This document shows, in pieces, positions 39,640-52,786 of a stretch of 64,000 bases of DNA. The stretch is from contig OW804096.1 in assembly GCA_942159475.1 (NCBI GenBank), forward strand, positions 109,156,194 through 109,220,193, given 5' to 3'. The DNA is from Sthenelais limicola (lineage: Eukaryota > Annelida > Polychaeta > Phyllodocida > Sigalionidae). Each line of letters starts with the position of its first letter. Positions within the stretch are counted from its first letter, which is position 1. The notes under the pieces were generated by a model. The model did not search any database, was not told the DNA's origin, and was given only the letters and a program-made list of their open reading frames with translations. The translations under genes and the position numbers were made by a program.

Positions 39640-40635
39640 ATATAAAAACAGATATAATATATATAGCGATCAAGATGGGAGGACTGGCTTGGTCCTTGTG
39701 GTAAATATATATTAAATGAATGGACGAACACCCAAGCAACTGCTAGCATTCAAATTCCCTTTTCAAGACTTATAACTCATAAAATTTAATTTCTGCTACG
39801 TATTCCCATACACACAAATCCACTAAATAAAATTCAAACTATAAAAAGCAAAGGTAAGGGACGTCCACGCCTATACCCATAATTACTACTGCAAAGAGAA
39901 ACGAATACCTTAGTTATTCTTTTACCAACAACATAATTCAAGAAATTAATCTATTGAATGATGTTACCCATAATATTATGATCATAAAGAATCTTTGAAG
40001 ACCGTCCTAGGAGAAATAACAGAAGTGTTTAAGGTATTGTCATTAAACAAGAATTCCCCTGATACATGTACAACCTATATAGAAAATCATTTCTATACTA
40101 TGAAGCTGACATATGAAACAGCCTGCCACCTTGCCACCTCAGATGAGAACAAGATGTAAATAAATTAAAAATGTAATCTGGATAATTGGGTTCAAGATTT
40201 CCTAATCATATCAAATTCATATATAGCAGTTGTAACCCAACATCATCTCATTTCATTCCAGTCCAACGCCTTAGTATTAAATCCTAAAAATGTCTCGTAA
40301 AAAATAAAGAGAATTCCTATAATTAAATAAGCAAAACAAAACGCAAATTTAGAATCGCCTGCATACATTTTTCTTTCTCCGAACGCACAGCTGTTTTCAT
40401 CAAGCGTAATCCTCAGCCTCTCATGTGTGACTAAGATTGAGATTACAGAAGTAGCATGCTTTTTGGTGTATCAGATGTTTTTTTCACAATCAACAGTATT
40501 AACAGTCTTATCTCCAGATAGGACCAACTAACAAACAACTTAAGGACGGACGGTCTCAAATTAGTTAGATATGGAATTCAGCATGAGACCTATAGCTTTG
40601 TAAGAGAACTAGGATGTGTAGAGAAGTGAGTACAT
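39640..40635. other. AT-rich spacer
   Basis: No gene or repeat element is recognised. Confidence 0.5.
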
Positions 40636-40639
40636 AGAT

Positions 40640-40786
40640 GGAATCTAGCTACGGTTCGGTCTGTCGAAGGGTTATGCCATCGAGGTTGTGCGGGAGACCG
40701 AGGGATGGAGTGCAGCGTAGTCGTGAGGTCTCCTGCCGCAACCAGGATGCATAACCCTTTGACAGACCAAGCCGTCGCTAGATTCC
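40640..40786. repeat. 147-bp long hairpin
   Basis: The arms GGAATCTAGCTACGGTTCGG... (40640-40677) and its complement at 40749-40786 match at about 34 of 38 positions. Pairing continues inward through GGTTGTGCGGGAGACC and GGTCTCCTGCCGCAACC, leaving a loop of roughly 15-20 bases. This could be a small palindromic MITE, one end of a larger element, or a hairpin RNA precursor. TATTACACCCC just to its right is mirrored by GGGGTGTAATA at 41938-41948, which may mark a larger unit. Confidence 0.7.
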
Positions 40787-40787
40787 A

Positions 40788-41955
40788 TATTTATTACACC
40801 CCTTTTTATTTTTCATAAATAAAAAGATATGAGGGAATCCAAAAAAAATATTTGATTTCAGTTTTGGCCATTTTGTATGTGTTTTGCGAAAGATGAAGAA
40901 AATAGTCCCTCCGGTGCAGAGTGCTAGCTTCGATCTACTTATCAGTCAGAGCTTGTCGGGCAGTCATGGCTAGTTAATGAAATAAATTATTATCTTCAAT
41001 ATACTTTAGCAAACTTTTCATTTGGAGTCCCTAGCTTCATTATTTCCAGAGAAAGTTGGTAAAACGATCGAGTGGGCGATAATATAAGTTACGCGAAATC
41101 AAAACAGTTGGGTACATATGCACCTTGGCACTGACTAGGTTTCATGTTCATGGCTGGTCTACATCGATATACTATAGCATAACAACATTTTTTAATGTGA
41201 TTACACGGTAGAACTTTTCATTTTGAAACTTTATATTTATTATTTCAAGAGAAAATAAGATGAACGATCGACGATTCCACCGTCAGAAATGGCGGCACAT
41301 GAATACACAATTTGACTTCCGGTGATCAGGCTTAGCTGCTGGACGAGATGTGACCCGACCCGCCCTCTGTGGGCGGATAAGCCTACATCAACAATTTGTG
41401 ACGTCACCCAACCCATCAGCGTCCACTCCCCATATAGACACGACCCATACTTATGGCCTTCTTTTTAACGTTTTCCCTGTAAGTTGTGACCTGTAATTAG
41501 CCTGAGAGAAACTTCACTTAGTTAGCTACCCTTTTGTCTGGAAAAACTACTGCATTCATGGTCTACCAATGTTGTTTTGAAAACATGCATGCACCCCCTA
41601 CCTGTGGTCACTCACTCCCACCATGTTTACATAGCTTCAACCACCCCACACTACACACAGCCATAGGCATACAGCTCCCCGTACGCACCATGCCAGTGCG
41701 GTGGTGTGTACGGGGACACTAACGGGGGGGGGGGGGGGAGGGGGAGTCGGGAGGGGTGATAACTAACTTAATCTTACTAAAGTAACCATGCAAAACGCTC
41801 TTCTACTCTTCTATCCTTGTGCGGTCCTTTTCTGGACCTATTTGTGTGTACCAGCCAAGGGCGCGGTAATTTTCATGTTATCACCCACCTTGACCAAGTG
41901 AGTGGTACAATGCTAAAAGTATAGGCAACTCCTCACAGGGGTGTAATAAAAGATA
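40788..41955. other. Possible element bounded by TTATTACACCCC ends
   Basis: TATTACACCCC at about 40790-40801 and GGGGTGTAATAAAA at about 41938-41951 are inverted and 1.15 kb apart. Inside are a GC-richer segment at 41340-41460, a hairpin CCCCGTACGCACCA / TGGTGTGTACGGGG at about 41677-41717, and a G-run near 41725-41739. No coding frame is convincing. Assignment as one element is tentative. Confidence 0.3.
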
Positions 41956-41959
41956 AGGA

Positions 41960-44900
41960 TACATAATAGTTACAGTGAAATACAATTAAGCATACATACT
42001 AGTAATGGATTTAGAGCAGGTGATGATTACTGACACAGTGATAAATGTTTCCTCCTAGCAACATGCTTCTTAACGGCTCCAATAAGTGGATCCCATGGAT
42101 AATTTGTCTCTCTAGATAGATCCCATAAACCATTCCAAGGAGAAAATAAATAGTTCCCTCACTTGGGATGACGTAAGAGGGGCAGGACCTGACATTGCTC
42201 AGCGTTTGTGGCAATCAATGCAATTTATTGCCCTCCCATATAATATATTCATAATTCTGTCATATTCTTCAGAATCGTTATGATGATATGATACCTAGAA
42301 TTCTCCTAAAACTCATGATTGTTAAGATAAGAAAAGATAAGATTGTTGATTGTTAAGCCTTTACTTTCATATAAATGAACTCTATAATACGATTATAATT
42401 TGCTGACATTGTCTATTAAATCTAGACGAAACACGACCTAGATGGCGGCACCAGCCCAGGCCCAAACCCTCAGATCAGATAAGAATGGTATGTCAGTGAT
42501 TTGACGCCTACTTCGCTAATCGGTTTCTTGCCTAGGACTAGGCCTTCTAATGGGATTATAATGACATTTTGCAGTACACAATCACTTAATAGCTTAGAGA
42601 ATCTGTCCACTGCATCTTTATGCGACACACACACAAACATTTCTTTAGCTATATCGTTATAACTTAAAATGCTCAAATTAAAATCTAAACTTGATTATTG
42701 AATATATAATTAAGACATCAAATGATTTGTTTATCCCGTTTCCATAGAAACACTAAGACAATTTGTCTCAGATATCTGAATAAAGTGGAAGAGCTATTGT
42801 TTCTAAGTTACTGACGAGAAATGCGTGTTGGTGACAACCCCTTTCCTGTCAGTGACTTTGTCTCTGACCGATTTCGCTAGTGGAGGAGTGGGTGATTTCG
42901 TCCCTAAGACAAAGTCGGCGGGATGGGGTGCACTGTTAAGACAATGTCGTAAGGACCTCCTCCACTTAAAATATTTGTCTCAAGCTTTAGAGTTTTGTCA
43001 CAAATGGACTGGAAGTTTTTCTTAGCACAATGTCAGTGACAAAAATTTCCCTAGTGGAGGATCCCTATTAGTAACCGAACCCAGCAATATTTTCCTTTTT
43101 TCAAATAAATTCTACATATCCAAAAATCCATTGCCTAATTAAGGATACTAATATTTTAGAGACATTCTTTTCATAATGGTAGAACAAACAACATCTCAAT
43201 CCATATAATATTTTAACGTGTGCAAACAATAATAAAAAAAAACGTAGGGCCTAAAATTTATCTAAATTACATTCGCAAGGGGTCAACTTGTCCGCCGCTA
43301 CATACTCCTCGACACCGCTTTCAGGATAGAGCTGATTCCGAACGATACAAACTAATACAGGTCTACATTACTCAAATATTTCTCCCTTTGACTAAGATAG
43401 TATTGCTGCATTATACAAACGTTACCTTGCTGTTGTGCTCTCAGAATATATGGTATGTGCCCACATTGACGATTTTTTAATATAAATGCGCTCAGTCTTA
43501 CAGATCAGTGGTTTCCTCCTGTCCTTGTCTCTATTCAATCCATTAGGTAATCCATCACCTAATGTTGTTTTTCCCACTCCACTTCTTCCAGCATTCATGG
43601 TAGGTCTTTGGCCCTGATCACACAGAATGTAAGAATTCCTACATCTCTATGAGATTGGCAGTTCACTAGTTCACCATTAAAAGTTTACCCTACCTAACTT
43701 GAGCGCAGTTTTGCTGAACGTACATAATATTGATTTTAGATGTACCATTTGGCTAATGGGAGGGAGAATCGTACGCGAATTGCCTTCTTCAATATCATTA
43801 GGAGACGTGTTACAGTTTATATCATTTTCCACCGCATTTATCCCATGCATGAGATCCATGTTAAGACATCAGGGCAGAAAATATCAGATTGCTCAACTAA
43901 AGCTAACTAACATGGAATGAGTTGTAGGTCTCGCGGGTTTTGTTTGCATTTTCCACGTCGTCTCTTCTCTTTTAAGGACTGCTTCCCTGGCGTCTATTTC
44001 CCACGACCCTCCAGCATAGTTTATGGCCACAATCCAACATTTTTAATCCTTTTCTCATTATTCATATAGGTTGTGTTGATCAAAGAGGCAATAAGTTATC
44101 ATTAACTGCGCACAATTGGGACTTTAATATGTATATTGTAAAATTGCCAACTAAGGCAGTAGTAAGACAAACTATAGTTATCAATATTAGTATGCCGAAA
44201 AAAGAATTATGGGGCGAATAAGAAACTTCTTGCTTACACCAAACAGTTAGTATAAGTTTGTTGTTCACCAAGATACTTCGATGATTTTTCAGGGCATATT
44301 ATGTATATATGGAAACTTTCTTTCTAAATCTCTGATCTAATCGCTTTGGGAAAAATGAGGAAAGCTCTCACCATAGCAGCTAAAGCAACTATAATATTCC
44401 ATGGAGCGGGATTACCAAACTCGTCCAACTGTAAAGATTAGCTTCACCTGATTACACTCTAGGTCAGGGGTTCCTTCAAGAGCGTGCAATGCCCTATAAA
44501 TAGCATAGGATATGCAGCTCCAATAGAGTCCACTGGCATCCACACTTTTGGCAGCCCTATGATAAGAGTTCGCTGTTGTGGAAAAAGTCATAATGAGATG
44601 GAAGAAGTGATTTAAAATAGATCTAGTATCTTGGGAGAACTTCTTTCTCCTCATCTGTTAATGTTCATGAGTCAGTTATGATAATTATAACGTCACCCGA
44701 TGGAATAGGAACATTGCAGCTCGAAATTAATGATATTAGCATGTTTAAACATATTCTCGCCTCTCTGCTATAAGACTGCACACTGAGCAGAAACATTTAA
44801 TAGGGTATAAATAAAGTATATTTTAATCACATGGCTAGGCGTCAGCACGATGTCCCTCCTCTAGATTGGTGCGTTTACTATTGGGGAATAAGTAAATATC

Positions 44901-46005
44901 ATCCTATGTTACCATGATTAATGTTGTTCATTGATTAACTTTGAATACGTATACATGTATCAATATTTTCTTTAAGTAAGATCTTGGTAGAAAATTACAC
45001 CTAATTAAGTCCTAATTGTCGAAATGCGTGTACTGATCTGTCTATGACTTCATCTCCTTGACAGATACCACGAGACACTGCATGGCTGTAACAACCTGGT
45101 CTCACGTTGAAGGCTCCCAGTTCTTATTATGATTTAAAAAAGCAATTTGGGAACAATTCTGATCTAATGAGCAGTCCATAGGATTATAGGTTTAATGTAC
45201 AGTGAATTCCACTAAGCCTATAGGTACGCTAACCAGAGGACAATGGCTAGTCACGTAAAATGTTCACACACTTCTGACACGCTGTGTCTTTTTTATGGTC
45301 AAGTTGCCCAGGAAAAGCTGTAGGAGGACAGTTTTAAGATTTCCCTACTTAGAAGTCACCAGATTAGCGGTCTCTAACTGTGTACTGTATCTATTAGATG
45401 GTCCAGCCTGCTACAGTGCTAGGCTAATGGTAAAAGCTATTAGATTCACCAGCCTCCTCCCTCGTCTACTCTAGCATGGTCGTTTTTGTAATGGTTGCCC
45501 AGAGAACGAGACTGACAGGGAATATTCCCCAACCACTAGATTTGTATTGTCTGGGTAAGTCAGTATGCCATGCAGAAGGGTCTCGAGTTCCTGCTATACA
45601 CGGCTCTATTTGTCATTAGCAATGCCCATCATTGCAAAATTGCAATCCGCCTCAACGCCTATGCGCATCATATAACTGGTTATATTCCTATAGTAAAAGT
45701 GAAAATATGATTTATTTATTTTTGAATAGTTTATTCGACAACATTTCACAGGATGTGATACTTTTCATTCGCCGACGATAAAAAAAATCAAATGTATATT
45801 AATCGACAAAAAGGAAATAAATGTGAAAAAAGTGTACGATAAGCATATCATTTTCCAAATAATTATGGTACATCAGATTCATTTAAGTCTGAAAGCGATG
45901 AGGATCCCATTCGACCTTTTTTCTTTTGTTCAAAATATTTATTCAGGTAATAGTGCACATATATACACCAGTTTCATGTTTATAGTTGAGGTTCCCTACC
46001 ACCCG
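41960..46005. other. AT-rich spacer
   Basis: No gene is supported. There are GTCAGTGAC / GTCACAAA-like repeats within 42810-43050, with AGTGGAGGA at 42881 and 43054. The minus-strand frame 44412-44654 has a donor-like CAG|GTGAAG but no recognisable domain. Confidence 0.4.
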
Positions 46006-46012
46006 ACCTTAA

Positions 46013-46308
46013 AGCTGCATTCTCAGCTATTACGACAAACAAAACCTTACCAAATGTTCTTACCAAATATCATATTATGACATAAAACTGAATTATCAAT
46101 ATTCATGTACTATTATATGTTCATACAAGAATTTCAAGTGGGATCGGACGAAAGAAAACGGTCGCCGGTCAGCCATAATAAGGGAAGCCAGGGAGGCTAG
46201 CGCAGAAAAGGATTCGGGCGGCTGATTCAAATATAAGTAGTCAAATGACTATAGATAAGTTGAGAAAGAACAGAACAAAAAGTAGAAAATCTTTCTGAGA
46301 GTGCAGCT
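46013..46308 (+). mobile_element. 296-bp TTAA-flanked MITE, copy 2
   Basis: It begins AGCTGCATTCTCAG and ends CTGAGAGTGCAGCT, a perfect 14-bp inverted repeat except for one position. It is bounded by TTAA at 46009-46012 and 46309-46312. It is homologous along its length to the copy at 25386-25654, in the same orientation, with indels in the middle (a CAAATGTTCTTAC insertion and a GGAAGCCAGGGAGG segment absent from copy 1). Confidence 0.85.
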
Positions 46309-46312
46309 TTAA

Positions 46313-49300
46313 AGCGTCTCGTCTTCCCCATTTACATATTCTCCATTTACATATTCTGAGTCTCTCCCATTTTACTATAATCAGTTTTATGCGGTTTAAA
46401 CTCCCACATTAGATATCTACCATAAGCCCTTTAATTAGTTTCAGCCTATGGTATATCGCCACCTCAGGGAAACCATTATCATCAAAGGCTGTCTTGGATC
46501 AGAGTGGAATACTGCTTTGGTGTTTTTAATTGTCAAGAAAGCAATTTTCTCGGAGCATAGCTCCATTAATTGTACATGTTTACTTTCAATCAAGAACATG
46601 TCTAATTTTTTGTGAGGCTGGGAATCAGAGCAGCATACAAATATACATGAGTACATGTATACATGTGTACCCAATTGCAATTTTTTGTCATTAAACTTTA
46701 GGACTACAGATACTTGGTGAATCATGTAAATGTAACATACCCACGAAAAAAAAACGTATGTGATTTTAAGGGAATCATATAACCATGGACAGGAGGTGGT
46801 GTAAGGCGACACTAGCTGTACGTGGACCTATATACGCAGAGACCTAACTATGAGTATTCTATTTTCTAAGTTAAAGTGTCTACCTTTTGTTCTATCTCAT
46901 CAATATGAAAATGACACCTTAAAGAATTATTCATGAATATTTTACCGTGAACAATAATATGTTTCTGTCACAAATAAACGTGTCTCTTTTATTAGTGTTT
47001 TCCCCCTATAATATAACTTCTTTAGTTTCCATCTAATGTGAACCTTCACAATATCGTCTGCTTGGCGATTTGCATGCCTTACCAACAACAACAATGTAGT
47101 ATCTATCAACGGCAGGGTAGATGTTGACTACAAAGTGCTTATTCCAACTACTCCTGCCCGTATATGAGACTATAAATACACCCTGTAATGCAATGAATTT
47201 CATCCTTTAAGACGCTTGGGCGACCGCAGGTCGACAGCTTCTTAAAGCTACAAAGACGCACAGGTGTTTATTTGCCGATAACATTTACTTCAGTGATGGG
47301 ATATGTAACTTGCATTATCTATATTTATCGTGCGCTAAATGTATGTCCTGAGGAGAACAGGATCAAAATAGGTTTAATAAACAACCAAAGTCGATCTAAT
47401 TAAGGTAAATTGTCATATTCTTACAAAACTTGTTCACCTTCCAAACCGAATAAAAGATTATTTAAACTAAAACAAACTATAAGAAATCAATTCATTCATT
47501 CTCATCGTTCATTGACCATTGAATTAACAATATTTGTACCATTATCCAAATGTAATTGCCATAATCTCTGTATATTAACACTTGTATGTATGACTAGGTA
47601 TGACCAAATTCTTTCTACCCTCCTCCGCTGGTAGACACATTGCAGTTCACATGACTGACACTTAAGTGGCCTCCCCGTGTTTGTGTTTAGTGACACTACG
47701 TTTATTCATATAATATATTGGCATTGTCTAAACTTTTCGAAGAAAAATAATTTATATAGCCTGTAGCCCAAGCTGCTAAATAAGGCTTATATATAAAAAA
47801 AACCTTTATTCCGTAATAATAATGATACAGAGCAGGACTGTGGCTTCTACGAATAGATCTTCCAGATCGCCCCCAAAGAAGGGAAAATCAATGTTTAACA
47901 TATAATATTCAGTGGAAATGACATCGAGATATAACCATCTCATTACTAAGTAGTACAGAAGAATTTATAGCTTTCAATGGTCCTTATTGTAACTTGTTTG
48001 TTAATGTTGTACAGACAACATTTTTATATTAAAGTGCTTATGGTCCCATGGTGTAGTGGGTTTATAATAATTGTCTTACTCCTCGTGACCTCAATGATTT
48101 CTCATGATATTATCAGTGTTCTCCAGTGTTTGATTGATTTGTAGAGAGGCTGGGTCAATACGATGTTTAGTTGTCGGCCATCGACATGGAGTAAAAGTTT
48201 TGTATAGTAATATAAAAGGCACTGTTTAATTTTGTACCTGTTATTCGTGGCCTCCATCATACTTGCCAGGTATTAGGAAATGCCCACATATTTTTTCAAA
48301 ATATCTATTTCTTTTTCCAAGATATTTCAACACATTTTCAATGAAACTAATGGATATTTTATTATCAAGACACGGACTACCTTGGATTTTGGATGTTCCG
48401 TTTGACACACTGAGTGACATACTTAGTAGTAGCCAGTAGACTAGCTCTAAGTCCCTTAGGCTATACTCATAGACCAGAAATCAGACCAAAGTGAAGTTGG
48501 TTATTATATGATACATTTTGTTTCTGTTAAAGAATAATTAGCTAAACAATTGTTTTGTAGGTAATGCCCAAGAAATAGTGGTTGTGTGTGGGTCAATTAC
48601 ATTTCTTTGTATACATTGATATTTTTTAGATTATAAAAATAATCAATGTGCCCAAGTCTATCCATGACGATTAGGAAAGAAGCGGAAAAAGGAAGCAATC
48701 CTAACTGTCATATTTGAAAAGAAGCAACTGTGATGTGGAAAGGACTCCTTGTAATGGGAGAAAAGATCTCAGTAATGAAAAAATAGTCGGTGCCATGAAA
48801 CTATTTGTTCCCAGAATAGGAATATCTGGACGGTAATTAATAGGAAAAGGTGACTTAGTAATGTATTTTGGCTATGCGTAATGTGTGCCAAAAAAGAGGA
48901 AAAGTCTGTAATATTAGGCCTACATATATCGTACAGATTACGACTCTACGACTCAACAATTGTCACTGAATTGTCAACTATCATTATCTATCGCCTTTCT
49001 TAGGGGTGGTGGTGTTCATCGAATTGCATCCATTGAATTAATCGAAATTGTTTTCATTAGGTAGTTAGGAAAATAAGAAAACAGATAGGACTTATCATTG
49101 TGTACTGTTGATTGCACTGATTGGTATTATCAGAATAACACCATGATTTGTGATGGTTCAATGCTTGAAAGATGTGATAAATAGATTCTTCTATTCAAAG
49201 ATTATATGCAGTTATAATATCCACGGTAAATTTGCCAAGACCGTTGACTTAGCATGCATTAGATATCAGTTGGTGAAAATGCAGAGCTGAAATAATTACA

Positions 49301-51080
49301 CTTTCAATCAGTATTTACTTATTTTCGTGGATCGATGTGATGATGTGTATTCAAACGGTCCTTGGCATGCCACAATATTTGTTTTCTCCCCATCAATAGA
49401 TGTAACGAGTATGCAGAATTTGTGCGGCAAATGATGACATTTCAACGAAGGAGTAAGATATAGCATGACATCAAAAGATATGTCCCTTATATATACGGCT
49501 GCCAATATGTACTCATTCATGGCCCATAATGCACTGTCAATAGACGCTATAAGGCTTTCGTTCATTCCGCATCTAGATACATTAGCCGCTGCCGTGAACA
49601 ATCCTTGGGTTATAACCATCAGACTAAAAAGATTAACAACCTCCATTTCGGGTCTGTGGGTGCACTGTTGGTCCATAATAAAGGTGGCAAAGGCTGCTAG
49701 GCTATATACATTCTTTTTCTTCGGGTGTCCCTCAATATCGGTTATTAATCCTTTAACGTTAAGAGGGCAGACAGAAGAAAGATTTTGGGCGTGGTTTAAC
49801 CATAGAGAGACCACGGCTTGACAAGTGATCAGCAATCAGAGCCTCTCTGTCCCTACCAGCAACATAACAAAAAACATGATCTGTCGCTAATACGAATGTG
49901 TCATTTCAAGGCCAGTCAACGACACTATTGAACGAAGCTCGGGATGAAGCTTTCGCACGTTGGTGGGTGTGCACAATTCATATTGATCAATCTTCTTTGT
50001 TTTTCGTAATGGTGACGTCAAGAGATGATGTGCGACCAAAGAGCACAGTTATGTGTTCATGGATATTAGACGACAGTAGTTCACAGCAGATATTGTGGTG
50101 TATGAATATTTTTAGAATTGCAATTGGTAACCAGTATATAATAATATGGAATGCCAATCACTTTACGTACATCTAGTATCCTTTGACTAGCCCCTGTAGC
50201 CTGTAGATATGAATTCTATTACGCAAAAGATATAGGAAATCTACAGACGTATCTTAAAAGGAAAGAAACTGCTCTAGGTATGGACCATTCAATACGTCCA
50301 ATGAGGAAATCAATAGGTATAAGGATTTCATAACCGGAACCACTTTGGTCCGCTTTAGTTCCGAGGGCGTTTCTTTAATGCATTTCAATGTCCTAATACC
50401 TTTAATACCCAGTATAGCGACATGATATATATATACATGAATAAGGGTGATGTACGACCACAAAATAACTTGACAAGGACATTTCTGTTGGATTTATCAA
50501 GTTTCAGCCATGTCTTCTTTCGGCCGGACACCAGGAAAGTCATCTATAAGTTGCTAACGCAGGGAAGTGATACAGCTTCTCGGCATGTCATATTTGTGGA
50601 AGGAGTGCCCTTCAATGTAAGAATGATGCCAAACAACAATCCAACTAGCTAATCATACATCTTCATCAGAGACAAGTTAGAAAACCAGACTACAGAGGTT
50701 GCACACACGAATCGTTACATCACTTGGTAGTTCTATTAGTAGCTTTATGTAGCTGACAACTTAAGAATGACATATCACTCTTCCTACGTCATCATACATG
50801 TCATCACTTTCAATGAGTGGCCCTCAGGGGCCCCTAGAAAACAGGATGTCAGCTGGATGCTACCAAGAATGTGTATTGACTGAGACAGATAACCACAGAT
50901 AAGATCTAGTATTATTGCTCCTCGGTATTTCAACAACTACACTTCAACAACTAGGTTTTAATTGTTATCTTGAGAACCAACTATACTAATTAATATGCTA
51001 TCAAGACTAGAAAATGTGTATAACTGTGAGGATGCATGACGACTTTGTAATACTTATTTATTTCATGTATTTTTTATACC
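46313..51080. other. AT-rich spacer
   Basis: No gene can be supported. The 175-residue minus frame at 49308-49835 and the plus frame overlapping it match nothing I recognise. A sequence resembling the 5' half of a tRNA (GGTCCCATGGTGTAGTGG) at 48043-48060 has no matching B box or acceptor stem. Confidence 0.4.
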
Positions 51081-51082
51081 CT

Positions 51083-51108
51083 ACACCCCCCCCCCCCCCT
51101 CCCCGCCC
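51083..51108. repeat. Poly-C tract
   Basis: A run of C with a few interruptions (ACCCCCCCCC...CCCCGCCCC). Confidence 0.9.
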
Positions 51109-51109
51109 C

Positions 51110-51715
51110 AAAGAAGAAAAATTCTATGGCCTAAGAAAAGGTCAACTTCAATATTCAAAAGGTCAAAGGCCCGATGATTTATCCGAATTAACCCAACTTC
51201 TTTTGCAATAAGGGTCTTTAATGATGGTCAAATGTGCAGTTTCTGCATAACTGACAACATTAATGTATATATTTTACATGAAAGGTGACACTGTAGAATG
51301 TCTTAGAACAGCCCATTCTACTGGCCCCTATATATATAAGCTTAGGATTGACAGACCTAATAATGGAAAGAAATCATAGGTCAACTTTGTGGTTTAGACA
51401 TTATGGAATACAAATAAAAAGGTCAAAGTTAAAATAAAATGACCAAATCAGAAATATACGTGTGAATTCATTTTAATGGGTCGACGAAAACATCATATAT
51501 TGTTGTTTTAAAAGCCCAGTTATCATGGAGTGTGTCGAGGATATATTTCCTTAAGTATTTTATTTATCCAAAGGAAAAGCCATTTTACCCTCAATAGCTC
51601 CAAAATCGAAATCTATACTGATATAAAGTTACTTTTTGAATCAGAAAAATGATGTCATATATCTGTCATCTGCGCTGGCCTTTATTATGGTGATACTAAT
51701 ATGAAAATGAAGAAA
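51110..51715. other. Left flank of the palindrome
   Basis: No gene. AGGTCA half-sites recur (about 51140, 51161, 51380, 51421, and TGACC near 51440). Confidence 0.4.
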
Positions 51716-52374
51716 TACAGGTTGTTGTCCTGATTTGGTAGAGCACCACACATTATCACTGTTAGGCCATCAGCTGTACCCCAAAAAAGTGATTTTCGTT
51801 CCGGATTTTGGGCACTACTTTTTAGTAGCAGATTCCTATTGCTAATACCCTGTATTATAACATCCCAAAAGTTCTCCATGCAATTCCTGCCAGATTTTGA
51901 GTAATTGGGCATTGTTTCTGACAGTGCAAAGCCTATGGAGCCAACGGTCTGGCTTCATTTTAATGGTCATTTTAATAGAACATCATTTATTAAGGGCTTA
52001 CTGGAAGAGCTATCAGTAGATGTAAATGTCCGATTCTGTAAATTGTTTACTGAATAAAAATTCTATATATATATTTGATGAATGTTGAATCTTCGGTCAT
52101 ACCAATGATTTTTTTATTGATTCCAGATCTCCGGAATCTTCTGATTCTGAATCTGCCATTTTTAACTTTCTAACTTTTGAGGAATTTTAGTTCTCCATGT
52201 TTGGAAAATAAAATGTAAAAAATTAAATAAATAAATAATAAAAAATATTATCTTCTATATTTAGAATAAAGTGACTATATCAATCAATAGAGAATACTGT
52301 GCCCTAAAATTGTTTTCTTTTGACCTAAGATGTCAGTGCATTTTTTTCAGAGTTATTAGCAAAATGCCTCATAA

Positions 52375-52393
52375 AGGTCAAGGTCAAAGGTCA
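52375..52393 (+). promoter_or_regulatory. Three AGGTCA half-sites (DR0 + DR1) at the palindrome apex
   Basis: AGGTCA lies at 52375-52380, 52381-52386 and 52388-52393. The pattern matches nuclear-receptor direct-repeat half-sites with 0 and 1 bp spacing. Whether anything binds there is unknown. Confidence 0.35.
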
Positions 52394-52543
52394 TTAATCG
52401 TGAGGTATTTTGCAAATAACTCTGAAAATAATGCACTGACATATTAGGTCAAATAAAAACAGTTTTAGGGAACATAATTTCCTATCAATTCATATCAGTC
52501 ACTTGATTCTAAACCCATTAGATAATTTATTCATTGATTAATT

Positions 52544-52709
52544 TTCAAGTCAATTGCATTAGGCGATGACTGGGCATTGAGGCGAGACCACTACCCCCTC
52601 CCCTCTCACTCACACCACTAACACACGTGACTGGTCACGCTCTCTCATGCACCGGCCCCTCTCTCCCTCACTTCACATTCGCCTTCCAACCTCTACGGTT
52701 CTAAAATTC
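52544..52709 (+). repeat. Split direct repeat A1
   Basis: 166 bp, identical to A2 at 57609-57774. It contains a perfect small palindrome CGTGAC-TG-GTCACG at about 52626-52639 and a CT-rich tract. It is the left boundary of the retrotransposon. Confidence 0.95.
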
Positions 52710-52786
52710 TCATATTGGCACTGTGAAGCCCGGTGCTTTCTACCACGCACCTACAACTTCATCCTCTTACACCTCAACATTTCATA

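Noticed and set aside
44412..44654. 80-residue minus frame with a possible splice donor
   Set aside because: The donor is plausible but the protein matches nothing I know and no partner exon is visible.
48043..48120. tRNA-like start GGTCCCATGGTGTAGTGG
   Set aside because: The A-box resemblance is not followed by a credible anticodon arm, B box or matching acceptor stem. At best it is a very old tRNA-derived SINE remnant.
49308..49835. 175-residue minus-strand frame with an overlapping 118-residue plus-strand frame
   Set aside because: No recognisable domain and no splice sites of note. Both strands being open in AT-moderate sequence fits chance.
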